A stretch of 64,000 bases of DNA from Paucidesulfovibrio gracilis DSM 16080. GTDB taxonomy: Bacteria; Desulfobacterota; Desulfovibrionia; Desulfovibrionales; Desulfovibrionaceae. The stretch spans positions 1 through 64,000 of the forward strand of contig NZ_FUYC01000012.1 in assembly GCF_900167125.1 (NCBI RefSeq). The letters run 5' to 3'. Under the pieces are notes generated by a model. The model had not been told where the DNA came from. It saw only the letters and a program-made list of their open reading frames with translations, and did no database searches. Below, one piece after another: positions 46,345-55,352 of this stretch (positions within the stretch are counted from its first letter, which is position 1; every line of letters begins with the position of its first letter). Position numbers and translations under genes: made by a program.

Positions 46345-47736
46345 ATGGCGGAAACCATTCTGGTGGTGGATGACGACACCGCGTTCCGCAGCATGCTGCG
46401 CGAGGCGCTGGAAGAACGAGGCTGGGAAGTGGCCGAGGCCGGAGACGCGGAAACCGGCATCGACATGGTTGGCCGGGGCGGCTACGACCTGGTGCTGCAC
46501 GATGTGCGGCTCCCGGGCATGGACGGCATTGAGGCGCTGGAGCATATCCGCCGGGCCGATCCCCTGGTGGACATCATCGTCATGACCGCGCACTCCACGC
46601 GGGACAGCGCCGTGGAAGCCCTGCAACACGGAGCCTACGACTACTTCACCAAGCCGTTCAGCCTGGCGGAAATGGAAGTGGTCATCCGCCGCGTTTTGGA
46701 AAAACGGCGGCTGCAAAACGAAGTGCGCCGATTACGCCGCTCCCTGGAGGATACCGGACCGTCCGCCAAGATCATCGGACAAAGCCCGGCCATGCGCCGC
46801 GTGGTGGAGCTGGTGGAAAAGGTGGCTCCCCTGGACGCGGGCGTGCTGGTCACCGGCGAGACAGGCACGGGCAAGGAACTCATCTCCGACACCATCCACG
46901 CCCTTTCGGACCGGGCCTCTGGTCCCTTTGTCAAGCTCAACTGCGCGGCCATCCCGGAAAACCTGCTGGAATCCGAGTTGTTCGGCCATGAAAAAGGCGC
47001 ATTCACCGGCGCGACTTCAACAAAAAAAGGAAAATTCGAGCTGGCCTCGGAAGGCACCATCCTTTTAGATGAAATCGGGGACATGCCCCTGCATCTGCAA
47101 CCCAAACTACTGCGCGCCGTGGAACAAAAACAAGTGGAACGGCTGGGCGGCCACAAACCCATCGCCTTTGACGCCCGCATCATCGCGGCCACGAACCAAA
47201 ACCTGGCCCAACGCGTGGAGGCCGGGGAGTTCCGTTCGGACCTCTTTTACCGGCTCAACGTGGCCACCATTGAACTGCCTCCCCTGCGCGACCGCCTGGA
47301 GGACATTCCCGAACTGTGCGAGCATTTTCTCCAGACCATCAACCGCAAGCTGGGCATTGACGTGCGCGGCGTATCCAAGGCCGGAACCCAAGCCCTGATG
47401 CGCCACCACTGGCCCGGCAACGTGCGCCAGCTGGCCAATACCCTGGAACGTGCCGCCATTTTCTGTACCAACGACCTGATCACGGACCGCGACGTGGACT
47501 CGGCCCTGCAACGTGTTCCCGCGGAGCCGGGCCAGACCCAGACGCCGTTGCTCCCGGACGAATCCCTGCAACTTAAGGAAGCGCTCATGGAATATGAACG
47601 CGGTCTCATTGTCTCGGCTCTGCGCCGCAGCGGAGGAGTGCAGACCGAGGCGGCCAAGCAGCTGGGCGTGACCCCCAAAAATCTCTGGAACAAGCTGCAA
47701 AAACACAACATCGACCCGAACAATCCACACAACTGA
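46345..47736 (+). CDS. Sigma54-dependent response regulator, likely Flp pilus activator
   Basis: A 463-residue REC-AAA+-HTH activator. The receiver shows LVVDDDTAF, phospho-Asp in VLHDVRLPGMDG, VMTAHS and DYFTKPF. The AAA+ domain has VTGETGTGKEL (Walker A), HEKGAFTGATS (sigma54 loop intact), GTILLDEIGDM (Walker B) and FRSDLFYRLN. The HTH is GGVQTEAAKQLGVTPKNLWNKLQ. AAGGGGG precedes the ATG at 46345. It lies between the two tad operons, each with an exact sigma54 promoter and nearby copies of a shared palindrome, so control of the pilus is a strong inference. No partner kinase is adjacent; the REC-kinase-REC gene at 57.8 kb is one candidate. Confidence 0.93.
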   Translation: MAETILVVDDDTAFRSMLREALEERGWEVAEAGDAETGIDMVGRGGYDLVLHDVRLPGMDGIEALEHIRRADPLVDIIVMTAHSTRDSAVEALQHGAYDYFTKPFSLAEMEVVIRRVLEKRRLQNEVRRLRRSLEDTGPSAKIIGQSPAMRRVVELVEKVAPLDAGVLVTGETGTGKELISDTIHALSDRASGPFVKLNCAAIPENLLESELFGHEKGAFTGATSTKKGKFELASEGTILLDEIGDMPLHLQPKLLRAVEQKQVERLGGHKPIAFDARIIAATNQNLAQRVEAGEFRSDLFYRLNVATIELPPLRDRLEDIPELCEHFLQTINRKLGIDVRGVSKAGTQALMRHHWPGNVRQLANTLERAAIFCTNDLITDRDVDSALQRVPAEPGQTQTPLLPDESLQLKEALMEYERGLIVSALRRSGGVQTEAAKQLGVTPKNLWNKLQKHNIDPNNPHN

Positions 47737-47768
47737 TCCTTCAGGTCCAACCATCGTGTATCTGTCTA

Positions 47769-47783
47769 TCCATTTTTTGTGGA
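47769..47783. promoter_or_regulatory. Activator site (TCCAT-N5-GTGGA) upstream of flp
   Basis: TCCAT-TTTTT-GTGGA: nine of ten arm bases match the palindrome at 46287. It is about 190 bases upstream of the flp sigma54 promoter, a typical enhancer distance. Confidence 0.6.
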
Positions 47784-47846
47784 TCGACTAAGCCCCTGCC
47801 GTTTTGACGAAAACATTCCCTACCCTCTTGCCGTGATCTCCCCGGC

Positions 47847-47861
47847 CCCACATTTCGTGGA
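47847..47861. promoter_or_regulatory. Activator site (CCCAC-N5-GTGGA) upstream of flp
   Basis: CCCAC-ATTTC-GTGGA: nine of ten arm bases match the palindrome at 46287. It is about 110 bases upstream of the flp sigma54 promoter and 64 bases after the site at 47769-47783. Together with the promoter these account for most of the 317-base gap between the regulator and flp. Confidence 0.6.
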
Positions 47862-47970
47862 GTGAACGCCCCCATTACAGGCTTTCTCCGACTCTTGCGC
47901 CGCGCTTCCAGTTTTTTTTCTACTGCGAAACAAGTGCGTTAGACGCAAGGCTGTTCGCTGTGAACGCCGT

Positions 47971-47986
47971 TGGCACAGTGGTTGCT
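47971..47986 (+). promoter_or_regulatory. Sigma54 promoter of the flp-tad operon
   Basis: TGGCAC (47971-47976), five bases, TTGCT (47982-47986): an exact -24/-12 match 68 bases before the pilin ATG, with two enhancer-like palindromes upstream. Confidence 0.9.
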
Positions 47987-48053
47987 CAAGCAGAGTCAGT
48001 TCCATGAACAACCATGATGCCATGCATCAAACCCTATCTTGAAGGAGAGAGAC

Positions 48054-48236
48054 ATGCTGAACCGTATCAAGAATCTGATGAAGGACGAGCAGGGAGCCAC
48101 CGCACTGGAATACGGCCTTATCGCCGCCCTCATCGCTGCGTTCATCGTGGGCGCGGTCACGGCTTTGGGTACCAGCGTCCGCGACACCTTCCAGGGCGTT
48201 GCCGACGACATGTCCGGCGCCGGCGCAGCTGAGTAG
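48054..48236 (+). CDS. flp: Flp/Fap-type major pilin
   Basis: A 60-residue type IVb prepilin. The leader MLNRIKNLMKDEQG ends at the processing Gly; the mature protein starts ATALEYGLIAALIAAFIVGAV, with Glu at +5 and the Flp Tyr at +6. AAGGAGAG precedes the ATG at 48054; an in-frame ATG five codons earlier would lie on the ribosome site. It is the first gene after the sigma54 promoter, and a hairpin follows, which fits high pilin expression relative to the assembly genes. Confidence 0.95.
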   Translation: MLNRIKNLMKDEQGATALEYGLIAALIAAFIVGAVTALGTSVRDTFQGVADDMSGAGAAE

Positions 48237-48264
48237 CCGCAGCCACGACATGGAGAGCATGCCG

Positions 48265-48298
48265 GGCCGGGGTCCGCACAACAAAACGGACCCCGGCC
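48265..48298 (+). other. Perfect 12-bp hairpin between flp and tadV
   Basis: GGCCGGGGTCCG (48265-48276) pairs with CGGACCCCGGCC (48287-48298) across a ten-base loop. There is no T-tract. Its place right after the pilin gene suggests a partial terminator or an RNA 3'-end protector giving more pilin message than downstream mRNA. Confidence 0.6.
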
Positions 48299-48389
48299 GG
48301 GTGCCCCGGGGAGGGGGCGCCCAGGCACGCCGGCCACGTCAAGGCAACAGAAGCGGCCCGCTTGCCGCGCTTTTCCCGGGGGGGAAATC

Positions 48390-48971
48390 ATGCATTCCTA
48401 TCTTTTGGTATTTCTTGGTGCCGCGCTATGCGTCGCCGTTTACACCGACCTCAAGGAACAACGCATTCCCAACGCGCTGAACCTAACCATCGCGCTCACG
48501 GGACTGGGCTTCCACACCCTGCTCCCTCTGTTTTTCCCCTCTTCGGCCCTGCCGCACGCCCTGGACGGACTGCGCTTCAGCCTTGCCGGGCTGGGCGTTG
48601 GTCTGGGACTGATGCTCCTGCCGTATCTCTTCGGCGTCATGGGCGGCGGCGACGTCAAGCTCCTGGCCGCCATCGGCGCGTGCCTGGGCTGGCGGCTCAC
48701 CGTGGATACCTTCCTCTATACCAGCCTGGCCGGTGGAGCCTATGCCCTGGCCGTGTTGCTCTTCCGACATCGCGGCATGCTGGTCCGCATCCTGCAAAAT
48801 TTCTGGACCGCGCTCTGGTTGCTGGGCGCGTCCCACAAGGGCCGCTACGCCCCGGTACAGGGCGGCGAAGCCCTGCCCCGGCTCTGCTACGGACTCGCCA
48901 TTGCCGCGGGAACCGCCGTGGCTTTGCTCCGTGGCATGAACGACCAAGGCCTTACGGCCGCCTTGTTTTAA
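48390..48971 (+). CDS. tadV: Prepilin peptidase TadV/CpaA
   Basis: A 193-residue polytopic aspartyl protease that cleaves Flp and TadE-type prepilins. The two catalytic Asp are in YTDLKEQRIPNALN (near residue 21) and GVMGGGDVKLLAA. At least five hydrophobic segments are visible. A GGGGGG run precedes the ATG. The C-terminal 50 residues are a soluble extension followed by a final helix. Confidence 0.93.
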   Translation: MHSYLLVFLGAALCVAVYTDLKEQRIPNALNLTIALTGLGFHTLLPLFFPSSALPHALDGLRFSLAGLGVGLGLMLLPYLFGVMGGGDVKLLAAIGACLGWRLTVDTFLYTSLAGGAYALAVLLFRHRGMLVRILQNFWTALWLLGASHKGRYAPVQGGEALPRLCYGLAIAAGTAVALLRGMNDQGLTAALF

Positions 48972-48993
48972 CGGGCCGTAAAAGGGGATTCCC

Positions 48994-49821
48994 ATGAGCC
49001 GCACCGCACGAACCATTTTACAAATCATTTTGGCCCTGGCCCTGGCAGGAGGTTCGGGCCTGCTCCTGCATCAATGGATGCGCCAGGCCGCGCCCCAGAA
49101 CCCGGCCGGACAGCGCCCCGCCACCACAAACGTCATGGTGGCATCCCGCGACCTGCCCCGGGGAACCACCCTGACCACGGACCATCTCAATTCCGCCCCG
49201 TTCCTGCCCCAGAGCCTGCCCTCGGGAACCTTTCAGCAGGCCGAACCCCTGCTGGGCCGCGTGCTGGCCTCGTCCCTGGCTGCCAACGAACCCGTCACCC
49301 GGCAACGGCTCACGGACTCCGGCTCCGGCGAAGGCGGCGTCAGCGCCCTGATCGCGCCGGGACACCGGGCCATGGCCGTCAAGGGCAACAAGGTCATGGG
49401 TCTGGCCGGATTCGTACGGCCCGGCAACCGGGTGGACGTGCTGGTCACGCTCATGGCCGGGGAAAACGCCTCCCGCGCCGTGACCAAGATCGTGCTGGAA
49501 AACGTGCTGGTGCTGGCCACGGGCCAGGAATGGCAGTCCCCGCAGGACGGTGCGCAACCGGCCTCCGTGGACGTGTACACCCTGGAAGTGACCCCGGATC
49601 AAAGCGAACGCCTGGCCCTGGCCGCCAGTCAGGGAACCCTGCACTTTGCCCTGCGCAACGGCGCGGACACGGACGGCGTGCTCACCCAGGGCGTGGACGT
49701 GGACGCGGCCCTGGCCTCCCTGCGCCCGGCCGCCGCACCCAAGCCCAGCACCGGACGTTCCCGGTCCCGAACCTCGGTGGAGATTATCACGGGCGGGGAA
49801 CGTTCCCGCGTGGAATTTTAG
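48994..49821 (+). CDS. rcpC: Flp pilus assembly protein RcpC/CpaB
   Basis: A 275-residue protein with an N-terminal membrane helix (ILQIILALALAGGSGLLLHQWM) and a SAF-type domain (VMVASRDLPRGTTLTTDHLNSAPF), followed by the CpaB core GHRAMAVKGNKVMGLAGFVRPGNRVDVLVTL. It supports the outer-membrane secretin and may bind peptidoglycan. Order tadV-rcpC-rcpA is standard. Confidence 0.92.
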   Translation: MSRTARTILQIILALALAGGSGLLLHQWMRQAAPQNPAGQRPATTNVMVASRDLPRGTTLTTDHLNSAPFLPQSLPSGTFQQAEPLLGRVLASSLAANEPVTRQRLTDSGSGEGGVSALIAPGHRAMAVKGNKVMGLAGFVRPGNRVDVLVTLMAGENASRAVTKIVLENVLVLATGQEWQSPQDGAQPASVDVYTLEVTPDQSERLALAASQGTLHFALRNGADTDGVLTQGVDVDAALASLRPAAAPKPSTGRSRSRTSVEIITGGERSRVEF

Positions 49822-49833
49822 GGGGAATGCCTC

Positions 49834-51270
49834 ATGTCCATTCATTCCATCCACTTCATCATCCGGCGGATTGCCCCTGTGCTCCTGGTCCTGCTGGTCT
49901 GCGCCGTTGCACCGGCCCGGGCACAGACGCCGGAAGCGGCTCCGGCCGCGCCGAACACGGGCGCCGTTATGGAACGCACCGTGGCCCTGGAGCTTGCCGT
50001 GGGCCAGTCCACGATCCTGCGCACGGACCGCGACGTGACCCGCGTTTCCCTGGCCAACCCGGAAGCCGCCGACGTAATCGTGGTTTCCCCCCGTCAAATC
50101 TATCTTTCCGGCAAGGCTCCCTCCACCACCACCCTGACCCTCTGGGGCGGGAAGGAACGCATCCTGCGCGTGTACGACCTGGCCGTGAATGCGGACGTGA
50201 CCGAACTCAAGCGCATGCTGCACCAGGTGCTGCCCGCGGAAACCGGCATTAAGGTACTGCCCACGGCCTCCAGCGTGACCCTGGCCGGAACGGTTTCCAG
50301 CACCGCCAACCTGGACACGGCCCTGACCCTGGCTGAAAACTTTGCCCCGGAACACGTGGTCAACCTGCTTCAGGTGGGCGGGGTTCACCAGGTCATGCTG
50401 GAAGTGCGCATCGCGGAAATGTCCCGCTCTGTAACCCGTCGTCTTGGCTTCAACTTCCGCTTCACGGATGGAAGCAACGTGGCCTACAGCCTGCTGAACA
50501 ACCTCACCGGCATCAGCGACGGGGTCAGCACCCTGGGCGAAAACGTTTCCGGCTGGATTTCCGGTTCCGTGGCCGGTGCCACGGCCTTTGATCTGTTCCT
50601 GGACGCGCTGAAGACCAACGGCCTGGCCAAGATTCTGGCCGAACCCAATCTGGTCTGCCTCAGCGGGGAAACCGCCAACTTCCTGGCCGGCGGCGAGATT
50701 CCAGTCCCGGTTCCGTCCGGTCTGGGAACCCTGGCCATCGAATACAAGCCCTTTGGCGTGTGGCTGGAATTCACACCCACGGTGCTGGGCGAGGGACGCA
50801 TCAACCTGATGGTCAGCCCCGAGGTTTCGGAACTGGATCCAGACCACGGCGTGACCATCGAATCCATCACGGTTCCCGCCCTGACCACCCGTCGCGCCTC
50901 CACCACCATCGAGCTGCGCGACGGCCAGACCTTTGCCGTGGCCGGACTGCTCAAGGACAACGTGCGCGAAAACATCCACAAGGTGCCGGGCCTGGGGGAA
51001 CTGCCCGTTCTGGGCATGCTCTTTCGGTCCAGCGACTATCTCAAGGAACAGAGCGAGCTGGTCATTCTGGTCACGCCGCATCTGGCCAAGCCCACGAACA
51101 TGGCCGGACAAAGCCTGCCCACGGACGGATTCAACGATCCCAGCGACCTGGAATTCTATCTCTTCGGCATGACCGATGGATACGATTCCGAAGCGGCACG
51201 CACGCCCGCGCCCGTACCCGACGCGGACACCGGGTTTGACGGTCCCTTTGGCCACACCCTTTCCAACTAA
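49834..51270 (+). CDS. rcpA: Flp pilus outer-membrane secretin RcpA/CpaC
   Basis: A 478-residue secretin that forms the pilus exit channel. It has a signal peptide (LVLLVCAVAPARA), the pilus-type N-domain STILRTDRDVTRVSLANPEAADVIVVSPRQIYLSGK, a BON-like segment, and the secretin core with PEVSELDPDHGV and GQTFAVAGLLKDNVRENIHKVPGLGELPVLGMLFRS. The distal end is a short acidic tail. Confidence 0.94.
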   Translation: MSIHSIHFIIRRIAPVLLVLLVCAVAPARAQTPEAAPAAPNTGAVMERTVALELAVGQSTILRTDRDVTRVSLANPEAADVIVVSPRQIYLSGKAPSTTTLTLWGGKERILRVYDLAVNADVTELKRMLHQVLPAETGIKVLPTASSVTLAGTVSSTANLDTALTLAENFAPEHVVNLLQVGGVHQVMLEVRIAEMSRSVTRRLGFNFRFTDGSNVAYSLLNNLTGISDGVSTLGENVSGWISGSVAGATAFDLFLDALKTNGLAKILAEPNLVCLSGETANFLAGGEIPVPVPSGLGTLAIEYKPFGVWLEFTPTVLGEGRINLMVSPEVSELDPDHGVTIESITVPALTTRRASTTIELRDGQTFAVAGLLKDNVRENIHKVPGLGELPVLGMLFRSSDYLKEQSELVILVTPHLAKPTNMAGQSLPTDGFNDPSDLEFYLFGMTDGYDSEAARTPAPVPDADTGFDGPFGHTLSN

Positions 51271-51289
51271 AAAAACCGGAGACAAGCCC

Positions 51290-51595
51290 ATGCCCATACG
51301 CATCACCGATTCCACCACTGCCGAACGTTGCGTGCTCGGCCTGGTCCTGGCCCTGCTCCTGGTCTCGGGGTGCGCCTCGGGCCACCGCAGCGGCGCGGCA
51401 TTTGGCGAGTCCACCAGCTATGCCCTGCGCTCCCAGTCCCTGAACCCGGACGCCGGGGACGACCGGCCCCTGGAAGGGCTGGACGGTGCCTGGGCTGCCA
51501 AGTCCATGGAAAATTACAAGAACACGCCGCAACCGGCGCGGGAGGTCAAGGCCGTGGACCTGCAAAGCCTCTTTGAAGTGGGAACCAAGCAATAG
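51290..51595 (+). CDS. Small lipoprotein in the tad operon
   Basis: A 101-residue predicted lipoprotein: hydrophobic LGLVLALLLVSGC with the lipobox Cys near residue 27, then a short hydrophilic domain. Its place after the secretin matches the pilotin-like small proteins found in Tad loci (RcpB or similar), but sequence similarity is not obvious. GGAG lies upstream of the ATG at 51290. Confidence 0.78.
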   Translation: MPIRITDSTTAERCVLGLVLALLLVSGCASGHRSGAAFGESTSYALRSQSLNPDAGDDRPLEGLDGAWAAKSMENYKNTPQPAREVKAVDLQSLFEVGTKQ

Positions 51596-51657
51596 TCCGG
51601 CATGACCAGCGGCACCGACCACTGCCGATACCGACAACCCGAACCAGCGAGGAACGC

Positions 51658-52869
51658 ATGTCCGAATCCATCCGCATCGCCCTGGCGGTCCGCCATGAAC
51701 CGGCCCGGCACGCCCTGGAAAAGGCCGTGTCCCGCATTCCCGGCGCGAGCCTGCAACGCGAGCCGCAAGCCTCGGACATCCTCATCTACGAAGTGACCCC
51801 GGAGAGCGAGCAGGATTTCCTGCGCCTGGGACGCACGCTTACGAGCCAGACACGCGGCGAGGTTTTTCTCACCTGCGCGGAACCGTCCCCGGATTTTCTG
51901 ATCCAGGCCATGCGCGCCGGTATCCATGAATTTCTTCCCCTGCCCGTGCCGGAACAGGAATTAGTACGGGCCGTCAAGCGCTTTCAGGCCCGGCAAGGCG
52001 CTCCGGTCGAACCCCGGGAGTGCGCGGGCGGACGCGTGCGCCTCGTGCTCGGAGCCAAGGCCGGAACCGGCGTCACCACCCTGGCCGTAAACCTGGCCTG
52101 CGCGTTGCATGCTCGCGGTGAACGCACGGTCCTTGTCGATCTGGGCCGATCCATGGGGGAAATTCCTTTGTTCCTGGACATGGAATATGCCTACACGTGG
52201 GGCGACGCCATTCAAAACCTGGACCGCGTGGACACCACTTATCTGGACAGCCTGCTGGCCCGCTCGGAAAACGGCCCGGCCGTGCTGGCCTCGCCGGGCC
52301 ACGCCCTGCCACCTTCCCTGGCCGCGGATCCTGCGGCGCTGTCCCAGGGGTTGGGCCGCATTCTCCAGGAACTGGCCCTTGGTTTTGACCAGGTGGTGGT
52401 GGACGGCGGCGCGCACCTGGACCGGTTGCTGCCCTCGGTGCCGGAAGCTGCGGACCGCGTGCTTCTGGTCATGAATCCTTCGCTGCCCTGCCTGGCGCGG
52501 GCCAAGCAGCAGCTGGACACGCTCCGCAAGGGCCAGGCCGAACAAAAGACCCATGTCATCAGCGCACGTCACCCCCGGCATGGGGACATCGGCTCCCGGG
52601 AGATGGAGGAAATTCTCCAAAAGCGGGTGTTCGCGCTCCTGCCCGATGACTACGCGGCCGCGCTCGGCGCCATGAACCAGGGCCGCCCTTTGCTCCAGGC
52701 CGCGCCCAAGTCCGCCTTGACCAGGGCCATTCAAAAGCTGGCCGCAGGATTATCCCGCCGCTCCGCGCCCACGTCCGCCCCCGTCCGGAGCCTGCTCGGG
52801 CTGCTGCGCCGCAAGTCCGCCAAGCAAGCCGATCCTTCCGTTTCCGGTCGGTTGGGGGTTTCGTCATGA
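51658..52869 (+). CDS. tadZ: TadZ/CpaE-type ParA-like ATPase
   Basis: A 403-residue protein with an atypical N-terminal receiver-like domain (about 1-115) and a ParA/MinD-type ATPase domain. The deviant Walker A reads [17 protein letters not shown]: the first Lys is kept and the second is Val, as often in TadZ/Cpa[17 protein letters not shown] and [14 protein letters not shown] follow. TadZ directs pilus machinery to a cell pole. It ends with a basic, Ser-rich tail and overlaps tadA by ATGA. Confidence 0.9.
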   Translation: MSESIRIALAVRHEPARHALEKAVSRIPGASLQREPQASDILIYEVTPESEQDFLRLGRTLTSQTRGEVFLTCAEPSPDFLIQAMRAGIHEFLPLPVPEQELVRAVKRFQARQGAPVEPRECAGGRVRLVLGAKAGTGVTTLAVNLACALHARGERTVLVDLGRSMGEIPLFLDMEYAYTWGDAIQNLDRVDTTYLDSLLARSENGPAVLASPGHALPPSLAADPAALSQGLGRILQELALGFDQVVVDGGAHLDRLLPSVPEAADRVLLVMNPSLPCLARAKQQLDTLRKGQAEQKTHVISARHPRHGDIGSREMEEILQKRVFALLPDDYAAALGAMNQGRPLLQAAPKSALTRAIQKLAAGLSRRSAPTSAPVRSLLGLLRRKSAKQADPSVSGRLGVSS

Positions 52870-54293
52870 GCCTGGCCGACCGTCTGCAACGCACCATGCG
52901 CCCCGGCCGGGAACCCACACCGCCGCGCCCGGCCGCCAGCACCGCGTCCACTGCGCCCCTTCTGCCGACTTCGCGCCCCAAGGCCACGCCGCCTCCGGCC
53001 GAAAGCCCGGCCCAGTCCGACCAGTATTATGAAATCAAAACCCAGCTGCATGCCCGGCTCATCGACCTGCTGGACCTGGGCCTGCTGGAAACCCTGGCCG
53101 CGGACGAAGTCCGCACCGAAGTGGCCCGGCTGTCCCGCCGCGTGCTGGCCGAGGATTTTTCCGGCGCCCCCCTGAACCGCGCCGAACGCGACCTGCTCAT
53201 CCGGGAAATCCAGGACGAGGTGCTGGGTCTGGGACCGCTGGAACCGTTCATCCAGGATCCCACGGTGAACGACATCCTGGTGAACTCCTACTGCCATATT
53301 TACGTGGAACGCGGGGGCAAGCTGCAAAGCACTCGCGCACGCTTCAAGGACAACGACCATCTCAAGAAGATCATCGACCGCATTGTGTCCCGCGTGGGCC
53401 GCCGCATTGACGAATCCTCCCCCATGGTGGACGCCCGCCTGGAGGACGGCTCCCGCGTCAACGCCGTTATCCCGCCCCTGGCCATTGACGGCCCATCCCT
53501 TTCCATCCGCAAATTTTCCAAGGATCCGCTGGAAGTGGAAGACCTTATCGCTTTCGGCTCCCTAACCCCGCAGATCGCCAGACTGATGGAAGGCGCGGTG
53601 CGCGCCCGGTTGAACGTGATCATCTCCGGCGGCACCGGCTCGGGCAAGACCACCCTGCTGAACTGCCTGTCCCGGTTCATTCCCACGGACGAACGCATCG
53701 TGACCATTGAGGACGCAGCGGAATTGCAACTCAAGCAGGAACATGTGGTGCGCCTGGAAACGCGGCCCGCCAACATAGAGGGCCGGGGCGAGGTCACCCA
53801 GCGGGATCTGGTCAAAAACTGCCTGCGCATGCGGCCCGACCGCATCATCGTAGGCGAGGTGCGCTCCTCCGAGGCGCTGGACATGCTCCAGGCCATGAAC
53901 ACCGGGCATGACGGCTCCCTGACCACCATCCACGCCAACACGCCCCGCGACTGCCTGATGCGTTTGGAAACCATGGTTTCCATGGCCGGGCTGAAGATCG
54001 CGGACGTTTCCCTGCGGCGCTATATCGCCTCGGCCGTGGACGTGATCATCCAGGCGTCCCGGCTCATGGACGGCAGTCGCAAGGTCACGCACTTCACGGA
54101 AATCACGGGCATGGAAGGCGACATGATCACCATCCAGGACATCTTCACCTACGCGCAGACCGGCGTGGGTCCGGACGGCAAGGTGCGCGGCGCGTTCCGC
54201 GCCGAGGGCATTCGCCCCGCGTTTTCCAAGACATTGGAAGCCAAGGGCATTCCTTTGGATCCCGGCATGTTCCAAAGCGGCGGCGCACTCTGA
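52866..54293 (+). CDS. tadA: Pilus assembly/retraction ATPase TadA/CpaF
   Basis: A 475-residue secretion ATPase that powers Flp pilus extension. It shows Walker [20 protein letters not shown], the Asp box [11 protein letters not shown], Walker [23 protein letters not shown] and the His box [24 protein letters not shown]. The N-terminal about 70 residues are a Pro/Ala-rich linker before the hexamerisation domain. The start is ATG overlapping tadZ. Confidence 0.95.
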   Translation: MSLADRLQRTMRPGREPTPPRPAASTASTAPLLPTSRPKATPPPAESPAQSDQYYEIKTQLHARLIDLLDLGLLETLAADEVRTEVARLSRRVLAEDFSGAPLNRAERDLLIREIQDEVLGLGPLEPFIQDPTVNDILVNSYCHIYVERGGKLQSTRARFKDNDHLKKIIDRIVSRVGRRIDESSPMVDARLEDGSRVNAVIPPLAIDGPSLSIRKFSKDPLEVEDLIAFGSLTPQIARLMEGAVRARLNVIISGGTGSGKTTLLNCLSRFIPTDERIVTIEDAAELQLKQEHVVRLETRPANIEGRGEVTQRDLVKNCLRMRPDRIIVGEVRSSEALDMLQAMNTGHDGSLTTIHANTPRDCLMRLETMVSMAGLKIADVSLRRYIASAVDVIIQASRLMDGSRKVTHFTEITGMEGDMITIQDIFTYAQTGVGPDGKVRGAFRAEGIRPAFSKTLEAKGIPLDPGMFQSGGAL

Positions 54294-54316
54294 CCGTGGC
54301 ACAACAAGGAGGAACC

Positions 54317-55342
54317 ATGCAAAGCGACCCGTCCATCCTGACCGATATCATCCGCACCCTGCTCACGCCCGAAGTGGCCGTGCCCTTGCTTTCGGCCCTG
54401 GTTCTGCTGCTCGCGCTGGGCGGCATGACCCTGGTCCGGCGCATGGGCGACCGCTCGGGACGGGCCGTGCGCGAACGTCTGGACGCGCTGGCCATGGCCC
54501 TGCCCGATGCCGACCCCCAGGATCTTTCCGCGGACATTGTACGCCGTTCCTCCATGAGTGACGTTCCCCTGCTGCATTCCCTACTCTCCCGCACCCATTG
54601 GGCGCACGCCCTGGGCGACCTGATCCACCAGGGCCGCTCCCCGGCCAACCCCGGTAGCTACCTGCTGCTCTGCCTGTTGCTGGGCGTCTGCGGTTTGTAT
54701 GTTGGTCTGCTGCTCACGGATGGCGTGCTGCTGCTCGGCGTGTGTGTGGCCGGTCCCGCCTGGATGCCGTTTTGGTGGCTGCGGCGGCGCAAGGCCAAGC
54801 GCATGGGCCGCTTTCAGGAACAATTGCCCGAAGCCTTGGACCTGGTGGCCCGGGCCATGAAGGCGGGCAACACCTTTGCGGGCGGTCTGCGCATGGTGGC
54901 CGATGAATTTGACGATCCCATCGGCGGTGAATTCCGCGTGACCATGGAGGAAATCAATTTCGGCGTGTCCGTGGAAGAAGCCATGCAAAACCTTCTGAAC
55001 CGCGTGGATTGCGACGACCTCAAGTTCTTCGTGGTTTCCGTGAACGTGCAGCGCGAAACCGGCGGCAATCTCGCGGAAATCGTGGGCAACATCGCCACGC
55101 TGGTACGCGAACGATTCAAGCTCCAGGGCCGCGTTCGCGTGCTCTCGGCCGAGGGCCGCTTGTCCGCCTGGATTCTGCTGGCGCTGCCCTTTCTCATTTC
55201 CGGCGTGCTCTACCTGCTCAACCCGGAATACATGACCACGCTGTTTACCACGGAAACGGGCCGCACCCTGATCCAGGGCGCGTTGGTAAGCATGGGTCTC
55301 GGCGTGCTGGTGATCCGGCGCATGATCAAGATCAAGGTCTGA
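54317..55342 (+). CDS. tadB: Flp pilus platform protein TadB
   Basis: A 341-residue inner-membrane protein of the GspF/TadB family that anchors pilus assembly. Hydrophobic segments occur near the N-terminus, mid-protein and C-terminus, around the cytoplasmic T2SSF domain LPEALDLVARAMKAGNTFAGGLRMVADEF and DDLKFFVVSVNVQRETGGNLAEIVGNIA. AAGGAGG precedes the ATG at 54317. Confidence 0.93.
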   Translation: MQSDPSILTDIIRTLLTPEVAVPLLSALVLLLALGGMTLVRRMGDRSGRAVRERLDALAMALPDADPQDLSADIVRRSSMSDVPLLHSLLSRTHWAHALGDLIHQGRSPANPGSYLLLCLLLGVCGLYVGLLLTDGVLLLGVCVAGPAWMPFWWLRRRKAKRMGRFQEQLPEALDLVARAMKAGNTFAGGLRMVADEFDDPIGGEFRVTMEEINFGVSVEEAMQNLLNRVDCDDLKFFVVSVNVQRETGGNLAEIVGNIATLVRERFKLQGRVRVLSAEGRLSAWILLALPFLISGVLYLLNPEYMTTLFTTETGRTLIQGALVSMGLGVLVIRRMIKIKV

Positions 55343-55352
55343 GGAGGAAATC

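Noticed and set aside
49018-51414. A 798-codon minus-strand frame opposite rcpC and rcpA
   Set aside because: Shadow frame rich in Gly, His and Gln, opposite genes with clear family motifs.
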